A stretch of 64,000 bases of DNA from Bacteroidota bacterium (GTDB taxonomy: Bacteria > Bacteroidota > Bacteroidia > NS11-12g > UBA9320), in NCBI GenBank assembly GCA_018700895.1, contig JABIUV010000031.1, forward strand, positions 98,324 through 162,323, in the 5' to 3' direction. This document shows, piece by piece, positions 46,765 through 56,849 of the stretch. The notes beneath the pieces were generated by a model that ran no database searches, was not told the DNA's origin, and was given only the letters and a program-made list of their open reading frames with translations. Position 1 is the stretch's first letter. Every line of letters starts with the position of its first letter. The translations under genes and the position numbers were made by a program.

Positions 46765-47736
46765 CTAGATGGCTAAAATTTCAGCCAATTCTATCATTGC
46801 TGGGTTTACCGATTTCTTACCGTTAATCGCTAAGTCGAATGGTGTATAAGATACTTCATCACTAATAATCCCCACTGTAACTGACGTTTTACCTTCTATT
46901 AAGGCCTTCACTGCTTCGGAACCCAATCGAGAAGCCAATATACGATCACGAGCACTTGGACTACCGCCACGTTGCACATGTCCTAAGATGGTGCTTCTTA
47001 TTTTCAAATCAGGGTATAACTCTGCGAGTCTTTTCTCAAGTATTAATGCACCTCCTTGTTCGTCTCCTTCTGCTACTACGATAATAGAGAATGATTTTTT
47101 ACGTTTTCCTGGGCGGTTAAAATGTTTAATCACCTTATCCCAATCCGAAATATCCTCGGGAATGAGAGCCCCCTCTGCTCCGCCCGCAATAGCTACATCA
47201 AGAGCAATAAAACCGCTATCTCTACCCATTACCTCTACGATAAATACACGCTCGTGACTATGAGCCGTGTCGCGTATTCTGTCTATAGAATCGAGAGCGG
47301 TGTTGATAGCCGTATCATAGCCGATGGTATAATCTGTACCGTACAAATCATTATCAATAGTACCCGGCAAGCCAATGCAAGGTATCCCATATTCCTCATT
47401 AAAAATCTTAGCTCCAGTATATGAACCGTTACCACCGATACATACCAAAGCATCTATCCCGTTTTTATGCAAGTTATCATAAGCTTTTTTGCGACCCTCA
47501 GGCGTCATAAAGTCTTTACTTCTTGCTGTCTTTAAGAAAGTTCCACCACGCTGAATAATGTTGGCCACCGACTGTCGGTCTAAGTCTATAATGTCATCGT
47601 GTATCATCCCCTCATATCCGCGTTTTATGCCTTTTACACTCAAACCGTGATAAACAGCGGTACGAACCACTGCCCTCACCGCTGCGTTCATTCCTGGGGC
47701 ATCACCTCCACTTGTATACACTCCTATTCTCTTCAT
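46765..47736 (-). CDS. pfkA: ATP-dependent 6-phosphofructokinase
   Basis: The 323-residue enzyme phosphorylates fructose 6-phosphate in glycolysis. Motifs: RIGVYTSGGDAPGMNAAVRA (ATP site), TARSKDFMTPEGRKKAY, IGGNGSYTGAKIF, LPGTIDNDLYGTDYTIGYDT with the catalytic Asp, VEVMGRDSGFIALD, and GHVQRGGSPSARDRILASRL for the allosteric/substrate site. The Gly-Gly-Asp ATP loop is typical of the ATP-dependent type. Monocistronic, with no TAnnTTTG box recognised upstream. Confidence 0.98.
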   Translation of the reverse strand: MKRIGVYTSGGDAPGMNAAVRAVVRTAVYHGLSVKGIKRGYEGMIHDDIIDLDRQSVANIIQRGGTFLKTARSKDFMTPEGRKKAYDNLHKNGIDALVCIGGNGSYTGAKIFNEEYGIPCIGLPGTIDNDLYGTDYTIGYDTAINTALDSIDRIRDTAHSHERVFIVEVMGRDSGFIALDVAIAGGAEGALIPEDISDWDKVIKHFNRPGKRKKSFSIIVVAEGDEQGGALILEKRLAELYPDLKIRSTILGHVQRGGSPSARDRILASRLGSEAVKALIEGKTSVTVGIISDEVSYTPFDLAINGKKSVNPAMIELAEILAI

Positions 47737-47767
47737 TTTATAACTTTCTATGTTGACTCACTGCAAA

Positions 47768-47800
47768 TAAAAAAAGGTGAATGCAAAGCACACACCTTTT
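47768..47800 (-). terminator. Terminator of the 47.8-48.7 kb lipoprotein gene
   Basis: AAAAGGTG (47772-47779 on the plus strand) pairs with CACCTTTT (47793-47800) over a 13-nt loop; on the minus strand a run of seven T follows. It lies 28 bp beyond the lipoprotein stop and 32 bp before pfkA. Confidence 0.7.
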
Positions 47801-47828
47801 GTGATTTTTTATGTAAACAAGTTACCGA

Positions 47829-48692
47829 TTAAATATCTTGCTTTTTGAATTCGAATTGTACAAACTCACTATTCGGAACTGTTTTGTCTATTGCAGTTAT
47901 TAATACTAATCCGTAGTTGCCTGATCCAGCAAGGTTCAATATATAAACCTCATTTTCCTCAACTGTAATCTCACTTTCTGCAACTCCACCATTTTCCCAT
48001 GCCGCAACTATCGTTGCATCATTGGTAACAGTGTTCCAGCTTTCTCCAGATAGTTTCTTAAAAGTAGTCCCGTTTCTCGATGTCCATTTTGCATTCCAAG
48101 TTTCTCCAGCAACTGCTGCATCTTGAATATCCTTATCCGCATCATCTTCACCTGATCTAAAATTAGCACCAGCTGTAATTCCGAATGCACCTGGCAGTGG
48201 TCCGATAAAATTCCATACTTTGAAAGGATTACCGCCATTATCTAATTCAAATCTAAATAAATCTTTTCCTGGGTCTCCTAGGTTGGTTATTGTGATTTGC
48301 TTAGTAGTACTATTACCATCTTTGTCAGCAACAATGAAAGAGTAGATCTCAGTACCTGCATCGGCACCTGTTACTCCTTCAAAAATGTACTCTGATATCA
48401 CCTTAGTATTGATCTCAAGAGAATCAAACAACTCTAAATCAGTACTTCCATCTAAAGACTGAATAATCTTAAATGAAGTGATGTTATCTGTGTGAGAAGC
48501 TGTAATAGCGACCTTGAAAGCGGTATTAGCTGAAAGCTCTGCTACACTAGTAAGATAGCCAGCGTCATCGTCAGCCAAAAAGTTTAAAATAGGTGTAGGT
48601 GTCACAGGATCGTCCGTTCCTGTGCAACTTGTAACGAGTAATGCTCCTACTCCAAGTAGGATCATTAATGATAATAATTTAATGTTTTTCAT
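47829..48692 (-). CDS. Lipoprotein of unknown function
   Basis: The 287-residue product has a lipoprotein signal (MKNIKLLSLMILLGVGALLV, then TSC with Cys23) followed by a Thr/Pro linker. Residues about 45-145 form an Ig/PKD-like beta domain (AFKVAITASHTDNITSFKII, EIYSFIVADKDGNSTTKQIT). The second half (about 150-285) is Trp/Asn-rich, with NGGNPFKVWNFIGPLPGAF and WNAKWTSRNGTTFKKLSGES, and could bind a carbohydrate or another surface ligand, though no known family is recognised. It has its own promoter box and terminator. Confidence 0.8.
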   Translation of the reverse strand: MKNIKLLSLMILLGVGALLVTSCTGTDDPVTPTPILNFLADDDAGYLTSVAELSANTAFKVAITASHTDNITSFKIIQSLDGSTDLELFDSLEINTKVISEYIFEGVTGADAGTEIYSFIVADKDGNSTTKQITITNLGDPGKDLFRFELDNGGNPFKVWNFIGPLPGAFGITAGANFRSGEDDADKDIQDAAVAGETWNAKWTSRNGTTFKKLSGESWNTVTNDATIVAAWENGGVAESEITVEENEVYILNLAGSGNYGLVLITAIDKTVPNSEFVQFEFKKQDI

Positions 48693-48715
48693 TGGTTATT
48701 TTATTTTTTGAAGTG

Positions 48716-48723
48716 CAAAGATA
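48716..48723 (-). promoter_or_regulatory. -7 promoter box of the lipoprotein gene
   Basis: The minus strand reads TATCTTTG, a perfect TAnnTTTG box 23 bp before the ATG at 48692. A second candidate, TATGTTTG, lies about 10 bp further upstream. Confidence 0.5.
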
Positions 48724-48902
48724 CTCAAACATAGAATTATACATTATCTGTATTTTAAAGGTTTGCAATATTATGGAGAAAGATTTCCAAAAAGAGACTC
48801 GCTTGCTATTAAAGAATCATTTCGCACCCTCATACAACCACTAATTTGACATTGCCGTTCCCAATTTTATAAAAGATTACTCGTATTGACTGACAAAATG
48901 CC

Positions 48903-48928
48903 TTGGCACAACCTTTGCCATATCTTTG
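48903..48928 (+). promoter_or_regulatory. Probable lon promoter
   Basis: TTG (48903-48905) and TATCTTTG (48921-48928), a perfect -7 box, are separated by 15 bp, shorter than the usual 17-23. Transcription would start near 48934, inside the inverted repeat at 48932-48955. Confidence 0.5.
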
Positions 48929-48931
48929 AGC

Positions 48932-48955
48932 CTTGCGTAATTGTAGATACGCAAG
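48932..48955 (+). repeat. 8+8 bp inverted repeat at the lon transcription start
   Basis: CTTGCGTA (48932-48939) and TACGCAAG (48948-48955) are exact reverse complements separated by 8 nt. The repeat begins 3 bp after the -7 box and ends 15 bp before the lon ATG. It could be a repressor operator or a 5' stem-loop in the lon mRNA. It does not match CIRCE. Confidence 0.65.
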
Positions 48956-48970
48956 CGACAACTTGACAAA

Positions 48971-51436
48971 ATGACATTTGATAATAAAATAACGTTTGGT
49001 GGCGATTTTTTGAGCGGAGAAGATGGCTCAGAAGTCATATCCGTAATAGCCGATAGCGACTTTGAAGATGACAGTACCGGAGAATACCCGAGTAACCTGC
49101 CATTATTACCACTACGCAATACGGTGCTTTTCCCCGGTGTAGTTTTCCCTATTACCGTAGGGCGAGACAAGAGCATAAAACTCATAGAAGATGCATACAA
49201 AGCTGATAAAATAATAGGTGTAATCGCACAGAAAGATCAAGAGATAGAAGATCCCGCCGGTACCGATTTATATCAATACGGAACTCTTGGTCTTATCCTT
49301 AAGATGCTAAAAATGCCTGATGGCAACATTACGGTAATTATACAAGGCAAACGCAAATTTGAACTTTCGGGAATAAGCCAAGAACTCCCGTATTTCAGAG
49401 GAAATACAGAAGCCGTAACTGACGGGAAAGCAAGTAAAAGCAAAGAAACCAATGCAACGGTTGAGAGTATTCGTGAATTGGCCAGTCAAATTGTAGAAAT
49501 AAGCCCAAATATTCCTACAGAAGCCAATTTCGCTCTTAAAAATATAAATTCTCCGAACTTCTTAATCAATTTCATATCGTCTAACCTTAATGTAAGTGTA
49601 GACGAAAAACAAGAAATTTTGGAACTTGGAACTTTTAAGAAAAAAGCCAACCGAGTACTTGGTCATCTGGACAAGGAGATACAAATCCTAGAACTCAAAA
49701 ACAAAATACAGAGTAAGGTAAAGGTAGACCTTGACCAGCAGCAGAAAGAATATTTTTTACAACAACAGATAAGAGCCATTCACGAAGAATTAGGCCACGA
49801 CAGTCCAGATAAGGAGATAGAAAACCTTAGGATGCGAGGAGCTAAAAAGAAATGGAGCGAGAAGGTATCAAAGGCATTTAGCAAAGAGCTAGACAGACTG
49901 ATGCGTATGAACCCATCTACTCCTGATTACTCTGTGAGCTTAAACTACGCAGAGTTACTTCTTGAATTACCTTGGGGAAAATACAGTAAAGATAACTTTG
50001 ACCTTACAAAGGCTAAAAAAATCCTAGATGCGGACCACTTTGGACTGGAAAAAGTAAAGGAGCGTATATTAGAATACCTAGCGGTGCTCAAGCTGAAAGG
50101 CGATATGAAAAGCCCAATCCTCTGCCTATATGGCCCTCCAGGAGTAGGTAAAACATCGTTAGGAAAATCTATTGCCAAAGCAATGGATAGAGAATATGTA
50201 CGAATGAGCCTAGGTGGACTACATGACGAGTCAGAGCTAAGAGGACATCGCAAAACCTATATAGGTGCTATGCCGGGTCGTATAATCCAAAGTTTGAAAA
50301 AAGCAGGAAAAAGTAACCCGATATTTGTATTAGACGAAATAGACAAAATAGGTGGCGACCACCGTGGAGATCCATCTTCGGCACTGCTCGAAGTACTAGA
50401 CCCTGAGCAGAACAATGCTTTTCACGATAACTATGTAGACCTGGATTATGACTTGAGCAAAGTACTATTCGTAGCTACAGCTAATAGACTAGATACCATA
50501 CAACCAGCGTTACGCGACCGTATGGAAATCATTGACATCAGCGGATATACCGTAGAAGAAAAAATAGGCATCGCCAAAAAACACCTACTGCCAAAACAGA
50601 AAAAAGAGCACGGACTAAAAGCGAGCCAAGTAAAAATGGCCGACAAGACCATCGAAATGGTAGTAGACCAATATACCCGCGAGAGTGGTGTACGCTCTCT
50701 GGATAAGCGAATTGCTAAAATATGCAGATGGCAAGCCAAAGAAGTGGTATACGGAAACGAACCGAAACCGACCATAACTGCTGCACAAATAGAAGAGATA
50801 CTCGGCAAAGACAAGATAGAGAAAGACCTGTATGAGACCAACGATATAGCTGGTGTAGTCACTGGACTTGCGTGGACAAGTGTGGGCGGGGATATCCTAT
50901 TCGTAGAAAGTTCACTGACTAAGGGCAAAGGCAAGGTAACACTGACCGGCCAACTGGGTAGCGTAATGAAAGAAAGTGCTGTAAATGCCACAACGTGGCT
51001 GAAAGCAAATGCCGAAGATTACGGTATTAATCCACTCATATTTGACCAATATGACCTACACATTCACTTCCCTGCCGGAGCAGTACCTAAGGATGGTCCT
51101 AGTGCTGGAATCACCATACTTACTGCCATTACCTCGCTCATAACACAACGTAAAGTAAAAAATCGCCTCGCGATGACCGGTGAAATTACCCTACGTGGTA
51201 AGGTGCTGCCCGTGGGTGGCATTAAGGAAAAAATACTAGCTGCAAAACGTGCAGGTATCAAAGAAATCATAATGTGCAAGGCCAACAAGAAGGATATAGA
51301 CGACATTAAGCCGAGCTATATCTCAGACCTCAAGTTCCACTTTGTGGAGCATATGAGCGAAGTGCTGGACAATGCATTAATGAAACAGAAGGTTTCAGGA
51401 GCCAAAACCTGGACCGTGTTGGAAGAAAGCAAGTGA
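48971..51436 (+). CDS. lon: ATP-dependent protease Lon
   Basis: The 821-residue protease degrades damaged and regulatory proteins. Domains: N-terminal LON substrate domain (about 40-240; [20 protein letters not shown]), coiled coil, AAA+ motor with Walker [14 protein letters not shown] near residue 387 and Walker [12 protein letters not shown], and the C-terminal serine protease with Ser711 in [10 protein letters not shown] and Lys754 in GGIKEK. Length is standard for Bacteroidota Lon. A palindrome at the transcription start suggests stress-linked control. Confidence 0.98.
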   Translation: MTFDNKITFGGDFLSGEDGSEVISVIADSDFEDDSTGEYPSNLPLLPLRNTVLFPGVVFPITVGRDKSIKLIEDAYKADKIIGVIAQKDQEIEDPAGTDLYQYGTLGLILKMLKMPDGNITVIIQGKRKFELSGISQELPYFRGNTEAVTDGKASKSKETNATVESIRELASQIVEISPNIPTEANFALKNINSPNFLINFISSNLNVSVDEKQEILELGTFKKKANRVLGHLDKEIQILELKNKIQSKVKVDLDQQQKEYFLQQQIRAIHEELGHDSPDKEIENLRMRGAKKKWSEKVSKAFSKELDRLMRMNPSTPDYSVSLNYAELLLELPWGKYSKDNFDLTKAKKILDADHFGLEKVKERILEYLAVLKLKGDMKSPILCLYGPPGVGKTSLGKSIAKAMDREYVRMSLGGLHDESELRGHRKTYIGAMPGRIIQSLKKAGKSNPIFVLDEIDKIGGDHRGDPSSALLEVLDPEQNNAFHDNYVDLDYDLSKVLFVATANRLDTIQPALRDRMEIIDISGYTVEEKIGIAKKHLLPKQKKEHGLKASQVKMADKTIEMVVDQYTRESGVRSLDKRIAKICRWQAKEVVYGNEPKPTITAAQIEEILGKDKIEKDLYETNDIAGVVTGLAWTSVGGDILFVESSLTKGKGKVTLTGQLGSVMKESAVNATTWLKANAEDYGINPLIFDQYDLHIHFPAGAVPKDGPSAGITILTAITSLITQRKVKNRLAMTGEITLRGKVLPVGGIKEKILAAKRAGIKEIIMCKANKKDIDDIKPSYISDLKFHFVEHMSEVLDNALMKQKVSGAKTWTVLEESK

Positions 51437-51609
51437 GATTAAAGTACGGTAAGCGTATTTTAGATAACCTTAAAGCCCAGCTAAGTAAAAACGTACTATT
51501 TTTGATTTTAACCTAAAAAAGATCTGTGCAAATCATCCTGATCTGTGTTCTTTATTTCCCGTGAATTACACCTAGGTGGGATTTACAATGAGATAATTAT
51601 CAAGAATAA
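51437..51609. other. Spacer between lon and the VWA pseudogene
   Basis: About 170 bp without a gene. No strong terminator hairpin for lon is seen, and no repeat is recognised. Confidence 0.5.
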
Positions 51610-52584
51610 TTAATCCTTAATACGCTCTACGTCTATCTCGTATTTTAGCTGGATAGAGTCATTAAGTATTTGGTCTGAACGAACGTAAACAAAGTCGTAC
51701 TTAGATATGACCTTACGACCTATGTAGGTAAATACGTCCTCAAGTTTTTTCTCCTTGTTTGTAACTATGCAATTGCGTTCTTACGATGCTATTTTCTCCA
51801 ATTCGCTCTTATCAAAATCGGCACCCTTGAGGCCAATTATTATATCTCTACTTTAGAATCCTCAATACTCTCTAGTTTATCACTTGGATTATCATTATCT
51901 TTACCGTCGGTAAATACTACTAGTGTTTGTGCTCCTTCAAATGAGCCCAAGTTATTAAGCATCTCAATGTCAATAAGTGTTGCAGCAAATAGAGCTGTTC
52001 TATCCTTGAAGTCTTCAAAATTATCGATGTGGGACTTTAGGTCCTCTATACTACTATTATCATTAAATGCAGTGGTAACTATATCTGCACTTCCGGTAAA
52101 AAAGACAACTGCAACTTGAGCATTATCACTACTACTTGACACCTCATCAACATGGTTTTTAGCAAATTTTTTCAAGTCATCTAATACATAGCTCAATGAG
52201 CTACTCATATCGAGTACCAAGACTGAAGCCACGCTAGTCTTTTCAGATGAAAACTCATCTTTAAACTCAGATTACGATTTCCACTTACCTTCACTATTAC
52301 GTTCAAAGACCTCAAAATCAACAACATCAAAGTTATTACTGTCGCTCTGTACACTTACTCCTCTCAGCATCACCTTCACAGAGACATCGTTTTGTTCTAG
52401 TATAAGCGATACATTATAATCGGCAAATGGACTTTTGTCTGTTTCTTCTGCTGCAACTGCCGGCACTTCGTTATTGCTATACTCCGCTGTTATAAACTCT
52501 TTTTTGCCAACCCACAATGGATTTTGCTCACACGCTACATAAACTGCGGTGACTAGGAAAAGTGCAATTAGTTGATTTTTTCAT
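51610..52584 (-). pseudogene. Decayed VWA-domain lipoprotein
   Basis: Reading from ATG 52584, a lipoprotein of about 320 residues can be reconstructed but is broken several times. Two single-base losses near 52567-52581 break the signal peptide, after which the frame reads ALFLVTAVYVACEQNP with the lipobox. In-frame TAA codons occur at 52272-52274 and 51781-51783, and one base is missing near 51838. The VWA domain is recognisable: MIDAS DxSxS in LVLDMSSSLSYVLDD, Thr in DRTALFAAT, Asp in VVFTDGKDNDNPS. The last segment (KLEDVFTYIGRKVISKYDFV to IDVERIKD) ends at TAA 51610-51612. The mutation load means no working protein can be made. Confidence 0.85.
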
Positions 52585-52647
52585 GTTATAAAAGCACTAT
52601 TGTTTAAGTTGCATGAATTCTAATATCCTTAGGTGCAGCAATCTAAT

Positions 52648-53514
52648 CTATAAAGGAATATCTGAATAAAAACTCATGGTAAATGTCTTGGAGCTCTCCT
52701 CATTCTGAGGAATCCAAACTACCCCCTTTTTATCCTCTATCGCTTTATTATGAGAAGTAAAATCGGCTAAACCTTGCCAAGGCTCCAGACATACATAAGG
52801 AGCACCGGGCTTAGCCCATATCCCAAGGTATGGGAACTCCGATATATCCATTGCCACCTCATGATTACTTTTTGTGTGAACCAAACTTACTTGCTGACTT
52901 TTTAACTCCTGAAAAATAAGTGCATCATCTTCAAACGTATGTTCATCAAGCACTATTTTCTTATCTGTAATTACCTCTCTCTCATCTAATCCAATATACG
53001 GGCCATTCAGGATATTAGCTTTCACATCTTCAGAGTGTGAAAATTCAACCACATAATCCGAAATAGGACTAGCATTGAAAGCAGGATGCCCACCATAAGA
53101 AGCAGGTATTGGCTTCTCATCATTATTCACCACTCTAAAACGCTGCTCCAAACGATTACCACTCAAAGTGTAAGTAATGAGCAAACTAAATTTAAATGGA
53201 AAAGACGTAAGGGTCTCTTGCGAGTGCATAAGCACAAAACAAATGGAGTGCTCACTCTGGTGCAACATATCAAAGTCCATATTACGAGCAAAACCGTGAT
53301 GACTCAGGTCATACGTCTTACCCTCGTACGTATACTGGTGATCTAATAAGCTCCCGACTATGGGAAACAAATTTGGTGCGTGACGCGGCCACACGTCTCC
53401 AGCTTGCCACATATACTCAAATCCATCCGTATCTTTTACAGAGCATAACTCAGCTCCCTTTCGTTTGATGGTGACGGTAAGTTGGTCGTTATGTATCGTA
53501 TATGTATCAGGCAT
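52648..53514 (-). CDS. Aldose 1-epimerase-like protein
   Basis: The 288-residue protein has the galactose-mutarotase beta-sandwich fold. Motifs are KRKGAELCSVKDTDGFEYMW, RHAPNLFPIVGSL, YDLSHHGFARNMDF (with the His-Gly-Phe-Ala-Arg signature of the YeaD/LACX-type branch) and ASYGGHPAFNA, where His would be catalytic. It probably interconverts anomers of sugars or sugar phosphates; the exact substrate is not known. tRNA-Ala lies 41 bp upstream on the same strand. Confidence 0.92.
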   Translation of the reverse strand: MPDTYTIHNDQLTVTIKRKGAELCSVKDTDGFEYMWQAGDVWPRHAPNLFPIVGSLLDHQYTYEGKTYDLSHHGFARNMDFDMLHQSEHSICFVLMHSQETLTSFPFKFSLLITYTLSGNRLEQRFRVVNNDEKPIPASYGGHPAFNASPISDYVVEFSHSEDVKANILNGPYIGLDEREVITDKKIVLDEHTFEDDALIFQELKSQQVSLVHTKSNHEVAMDISEFPYLGIWAKPGAPYVCLEPWQGLADFTSHNKAIEDKKGVVWIPQNEESSKTFTMSFYSDIPL

Positions 53515-53555
53515 AGATTTTTAGCATAAAAAAGGAGCCAATATGGCCCCTAAAG

Positions 53556-53632
53556 TGGTGGAGAATATCGGATTCGAACCGATGGCCTTTACACTGCCAG
53601 TGTAACGCTCTAGCCAACTGAGCTAATCCCCC
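53556..53632 (-). tRNA. tRNA-Ala(GGC)
   Basis: The minus strand folds into a full cloverleaf: acceptor GGGGGAT with ATTCTCC (two G-U pairs), D arm TTAGCTCAGTTGG, anticodon stem TTACA/TGTAA with loop CTGGCAG (anticodon GGC), T arm ATCGGTTCGAATCCGAT, and an encoded ACCA end. It reads GCC and GCU alanine codons. 77 nt with CCA. Confidence 0.96.
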
Positions 53633-53787
53633 AGAAATTATTTTGGTCAAAAATATTTAAGCATATACGCTGTTTTCTTTTGACTCGCAAAATATAAGAG
53701 TACGAATATAATAATACTCAAACACCCACGCATACATATCTTATAATTCGAGTTGAAAAAGACCGAAATTTAGACGATATTGGTCAA

Positions 53788-54528
53788 ATGAATTCTAAAA
53801 TATTGAAACATTCTATTTGCTTATTACTTGCAGTCTTTCTGTTCGATTCTTGTGCTTTAACAAAGCGACGTTATAACAAAGGCTTTCATCTCGACTGGCT
53901 TACAAGCCATTCTAACAAAAAAGACAACATAATCAAGGCCAAGAACAGACAAGACACACCATCGGCTGATGAATTAAGTCTATATGACATACCTGTTGCG
54001 GCGTTTAAGCCAATAACTCTACAAGAAAAAACGGAAAGGAAACCACGATCAGAATATATCACTAAACCAATTGGTACCCAAGAGTTCGGCATAATGACTC
54101 AAGACAATAAATCTGTCGCTAAAAATGCACAACTCACATCACGGGAAGTCCGAAAATTAGACAAAGCCGTAGCCAAATCATCCGTTCAAAATGAAAGTAG
54201 CTCATCCCGCGGTATCGGAGTGTTTATGTTGGTACTGGGAATTTTAGTAGCACTGGTTGCCAGCCTAATACTTGGTTTAATTATGATTGTCCTAGGAATT
54301 ATCATAATGGGTAGAAATCCTAAAAACCCTACTCAGGCTCAGCCAGCACCTACCAAAGAGAAAGAAGTCACGTATGTAGATGTAGTATACTTAAAAAACG
54401 GGAGTGTCATCAAAGGACAGATTATGGAACAAATACCCAATGAATCATTAAAAATTCAAACGGCTGGTGGTAGCATATTCGTTTACAAGATGGAAGAACT
54501 CACCAAAATAACGAAAGAGGCTAAGTAG
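53788..54528 (+). CDS. Membrane-associated lipoprotein of unknown function
   Basis: The 246-residue product has a lipoprotein signal with lipobox LFDSC (Cys22), then KRRYNKGFHLDW, a motif common at the N-terminus of Bacteroidota lipoproteins. A charged low-complexity segment (about 45-135) precedes one long hydrophobic helix pair (GIGVFMLVLGILVALVASLI to MIVLGIIIMG). The C-terminal domain reads VVYLKNGSVIKGQIMEQIPN and GSIFVYKMEEL, a small beta module repeated in many proteins of the phylum. Its stop overlaps the 3' end of queA by 8 bp on the other strand. Function unknown. Confidence 0.8.
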   Translation: MNSKILKHSICLLLAVFLFDSCALTKRRYNKGFHLDWLTSHSNKKDNIIKAKNRQDTPSADELSLYDIPVAAFKPITLQEKTERKPRSEYITKPIGTQEFGIMTQDNKSVAKNAQLTSREVRKLDKAVAKSSVQNESSSSRGIGVFMLVLGILVALVASLILGLIMIVLGIIIMGRNPKNPTQAQPAPTKEKEVTYVDVVYLKNGSVIKGQIMEQIPNESLKIQTAGGSIFVYKMEELTKITKEAK

Positions 54529-55702
54529 GCTTTTCTACAAAGAGCAAACTACTATCTCCATAGCTTAAAAAGCGATAGTTCTTGCTAAGAGCCTCTTCGT
54601 ATATAGACCGCCATTGGTCTCCTACTACGCTGGCAATGAGCATGAGTAAGGTGCTCTCTGGCAAATGAAAATTGGTAATCAACCCTATGATACTGCGAGG
54701 GTGATGGTGCGGCAATATGAGAATCTCGGTAGCAGCTTCTAGGGTTTTGATATTGTGCTTGTGCATATATTCCAAGATGTGCTGCAGCGATTCTGTATAG
54801 GTCATCTTAGCTTCGCCTTCATACGGCTCCAGCTTGCCTACCACCAGGCCATTTACCCCTTGACTCAATTGCACTCCAAGCCAGTATAAACTTTCTAATA
54901 CCCGGAGGCTAGTGGTTCCCACGGCTATTCGTTTAGGTTTGGATATAAGATGCTCGAGCGTTTCCTTGCTAACTTCAAAATGCTCTCGATGCATATCGTG
55001 ATGGAGTACGTTATCCTCTTTTACTGGTAAAAATGTGCCCGCACCTACATGCAAGGTCACCTCTGCCGTCTCTACTCCTTTCTGCTCTAGCGAATCTAGC
55101 ACACGTCCCGTAAAATGGAGTCCCGCTGTGGGTGCTGCTACCGAGCCTGCATTTTTTGCAAATACCGTTTGGTAGGTTTCGATATCGGATTGCTCGGTAT
55201 TTCTATTGAGGTATGGAGGTAGCGGCAACTCACCTATCTCATCCAGTAAATCTGTAAATGTTTTGCCGTTAGACCAGCACAACTCTACTATTCGCTCTCC
55301 CCTATCTGTCAATTTAGCCGTCACGAGTTCTTCATTATCAGCTAAGCCTATTTGCTCATCATCTTTCCACTTTTTACTATTGCCTATAATGCATTTCCAT
55401 TGGCAGCTGGCCGTGGATGCAAATGAAAGTTCGTAGCTACTGGGGGATATCGGTTCTAATAACAATACCTCTATCAATGCACCCGTAGCTCGTCTGAAAT
55501 ACAACCGAGCGGGAATAACCTTGGCATTATTGCGTATGATTAATGTATCCGAGTCCAAATATTTATCTATTTCATTAAAAACACAATGCTGTGTTTCACC
55601 ATTTTGATACACCAATAGTTTAGACTCATCGCGGTTTGCAAGTGGATACTTCGCAATACGGCTCTCATCCAATTGAAAGCTGAAATCTGATTTCTTTATC
55701 AT
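54521..55702 (-). CDS. queA: S-adenosylmethionine:tRNA ribosyltransferase-isomerase
   Basis: The 393-residue enzyme transfers the ribose of AdoMet to 7-aminomethyl-7-deazaguanine in tRNA, forming epoxyqueuosine in the wobble position. Motifs: FSFQLDESRIAKYPLANRDE, VIPARLYFRRATGALIEVLL, AAPTAGLHFT, LHVGAGTFLPVK, IAVGTTSLRVLESLYW and FHLPESTLLMLIA. Length is slightly above the family mean because of small inserts. It is the last gene of the minus-strand run after dprA (2-bp gap). Other queuosine genes are not in the window. Confidence 0.97.
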   Translation of the reverse strand: MIKKSDFSFQLDESRIAKYPLANRDESKLLVYQNGETQHCVFNEIDKYLDSDTLIIRNNAKVIPARLYFRRATGALIEVLLLEPISPSSYELSFASTASCQWKCIIGNSKKWKDDEQIGLADNEELVTAKLTDRGERIVELCWSNGKTFTDLLDEIGELPLPPYLNRNTEQSDIETYQTVFAKNAGSVAAPTAGLHFTGRVLDSLEQKGVETAEVTLHVGAGTFLPVKEDNVLHHDMHREHFEVSKETLEHLISKPKRIAVGTTSLRVLESLYWLGVQLSQGVNGLVVGKLEPYEGEAKMTYTESLQHILEYMHKHNIKTLEAATEILILPHHHPRSIIGLITNFHLPESTLLMLIASVVGDQWRSIYEEALSKNYRFLSYGDSSLLFVEKPT

Positions 55703-55704
55703 TC

Positions 55705-56805
55705 TTAGTATATCGTTTGGTAGCGTTTACCCGGCAAGGAAGTAATACAATTTTTCATTTCTAGCTCCAGCAGGGTCATAGCGAGGGAGCTGCTCGGCAT
55801 TCCTGACAAAGCCATAAGCTGGTCTATCCCTATCTCCTTACTTTCTCGTATGAGATCTACTACCTTTTGCTCGTCATCGGTTAGTTCAACAAATAATTGG
55901 CGTTGGTTGTTCTTTTCTATTTTCACATCCCAATTCAGCTGTTTCACAATGTCCTTCACTCCTTCTATTAAGTTGGCTTTATGATTTTTTATCAGGTAAT
56001 TACAGCCGGCACTATACTTCTCGCCTAGGGAACCCGGCACTGCAAACACATCCCTATTATACTGATTGGCTAACTCGGCAGTAATGAGCGAACCACCGCT
56101 AGCAGCACTCTCCACCACTATAACAGCATCTACCATACCCGCAACTATTCTGTTTCGCATAGGGAAATGTTCCTTATCCGGTTTGGTTCCGCTAGTATAT
56201 TCGGTGATTACCGCACCACCATTGGCTACCATATCGCTTGCTATATTACTATGTAGTACGGGATAAATTCTGTCCATCCCGTGAGCCACCACACCGTAGG
56301 TATCTAAGCCGTATTGCAAACATTGCTTATGTGCCCATGTATCAACTCCGTAGGCTAAACCACTTATAATAGTGGGTTTATAAGGTGCTATGTCTTCTAT
56401 GAGTTTATTTATGAATTGCTTGCCATACTCCGTCATCTTACGCGTACCTACTATGGCTATGCTTTTCTCTGGGCTCAGATTTACATCTCCTCTTACATAC
56501 AGCAGTATGGGGCAATCAGGAATGTTTCTGAGCCTATCAGGATAATCCTTGTCCAAAAAGAAGATGGGTCTGATTTTATTTTTAGCAATAAACTCAACCT
56601 CTTGTTCTGCTTGTCTAAAGTCGGTAAATGACTTTATATTGGCAGAAAGGACATCTCCTACTCCAGGTGCTTTTTTCAGAAAGTCACGTGATTTTTCGAA
56701 TACCTCACGTACTCCACCACAATAGCCTATGAGACTTTTGGCTAGTACACTACCTATTCCCGGAATCTGAGTGAGAGCTATTTTATAGACTAAATTTTTA
56801 TCCAC
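55705..56805 (-). CDS. dprA: DNA-processing protein DprA
   Basis: DprA protects incoming single-stranded DNA and loads RecA during natural transformation. GTG 56805 gives 366 residues starting VDKNLVYKIALTQIPGIGSV, matching the usual family start; a TTG at 56838 would add 11. Domains: N-terminal SAM/HhH-like (about 5-70), Rossmann-like DNA-binding fold (about 80-290) with SIAIVGTRKMTEYGKQF, IISGLAYGVDTWAH, FPMRNRIVAGMVDAVIVVE and GSLITAELANQYNRDVFAVP, and a C-terminal DML1 winged helix (about 300-360). Confidence 0.95.
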   Translation of the reverse strand: MDKNLVYKIALTQIPGIGSVLAKSLIGYCGGVREVFEKSRDFLKKAPGVGDVLSANIKSFTDFRQAEQEVEFIAKNKIRPIFFLDKDYPDRLRNIPDCPILLYVRGDVNLSPEKSIAIVGTRKMTEYGKQFINKLIEDIAPYKPTIISGLAYGVDTWAHKQCLQYGLDTYGVVAHGMDRIYPVLHSNIASDMVANGGAVITEYTSGTKPDKEHFPMRNRIVAGMVDAVIVVESAASGGSLITAELANQYNRDVFAVPGSLGEKYSAGCNYLIKNHKANLIEGVKDIVKQLNWDVKIEKNNQRQLFVELTDDEQKVVDLIRESKEIGIDQLMALSGMPSSSLAMTLLELEMKNCITSLPGKRYQTIY

Positions 56806-56849
56806 GCCGTACGTGGCGAAAATAGAACTCCTGCCCAAAAATCAAAGCA

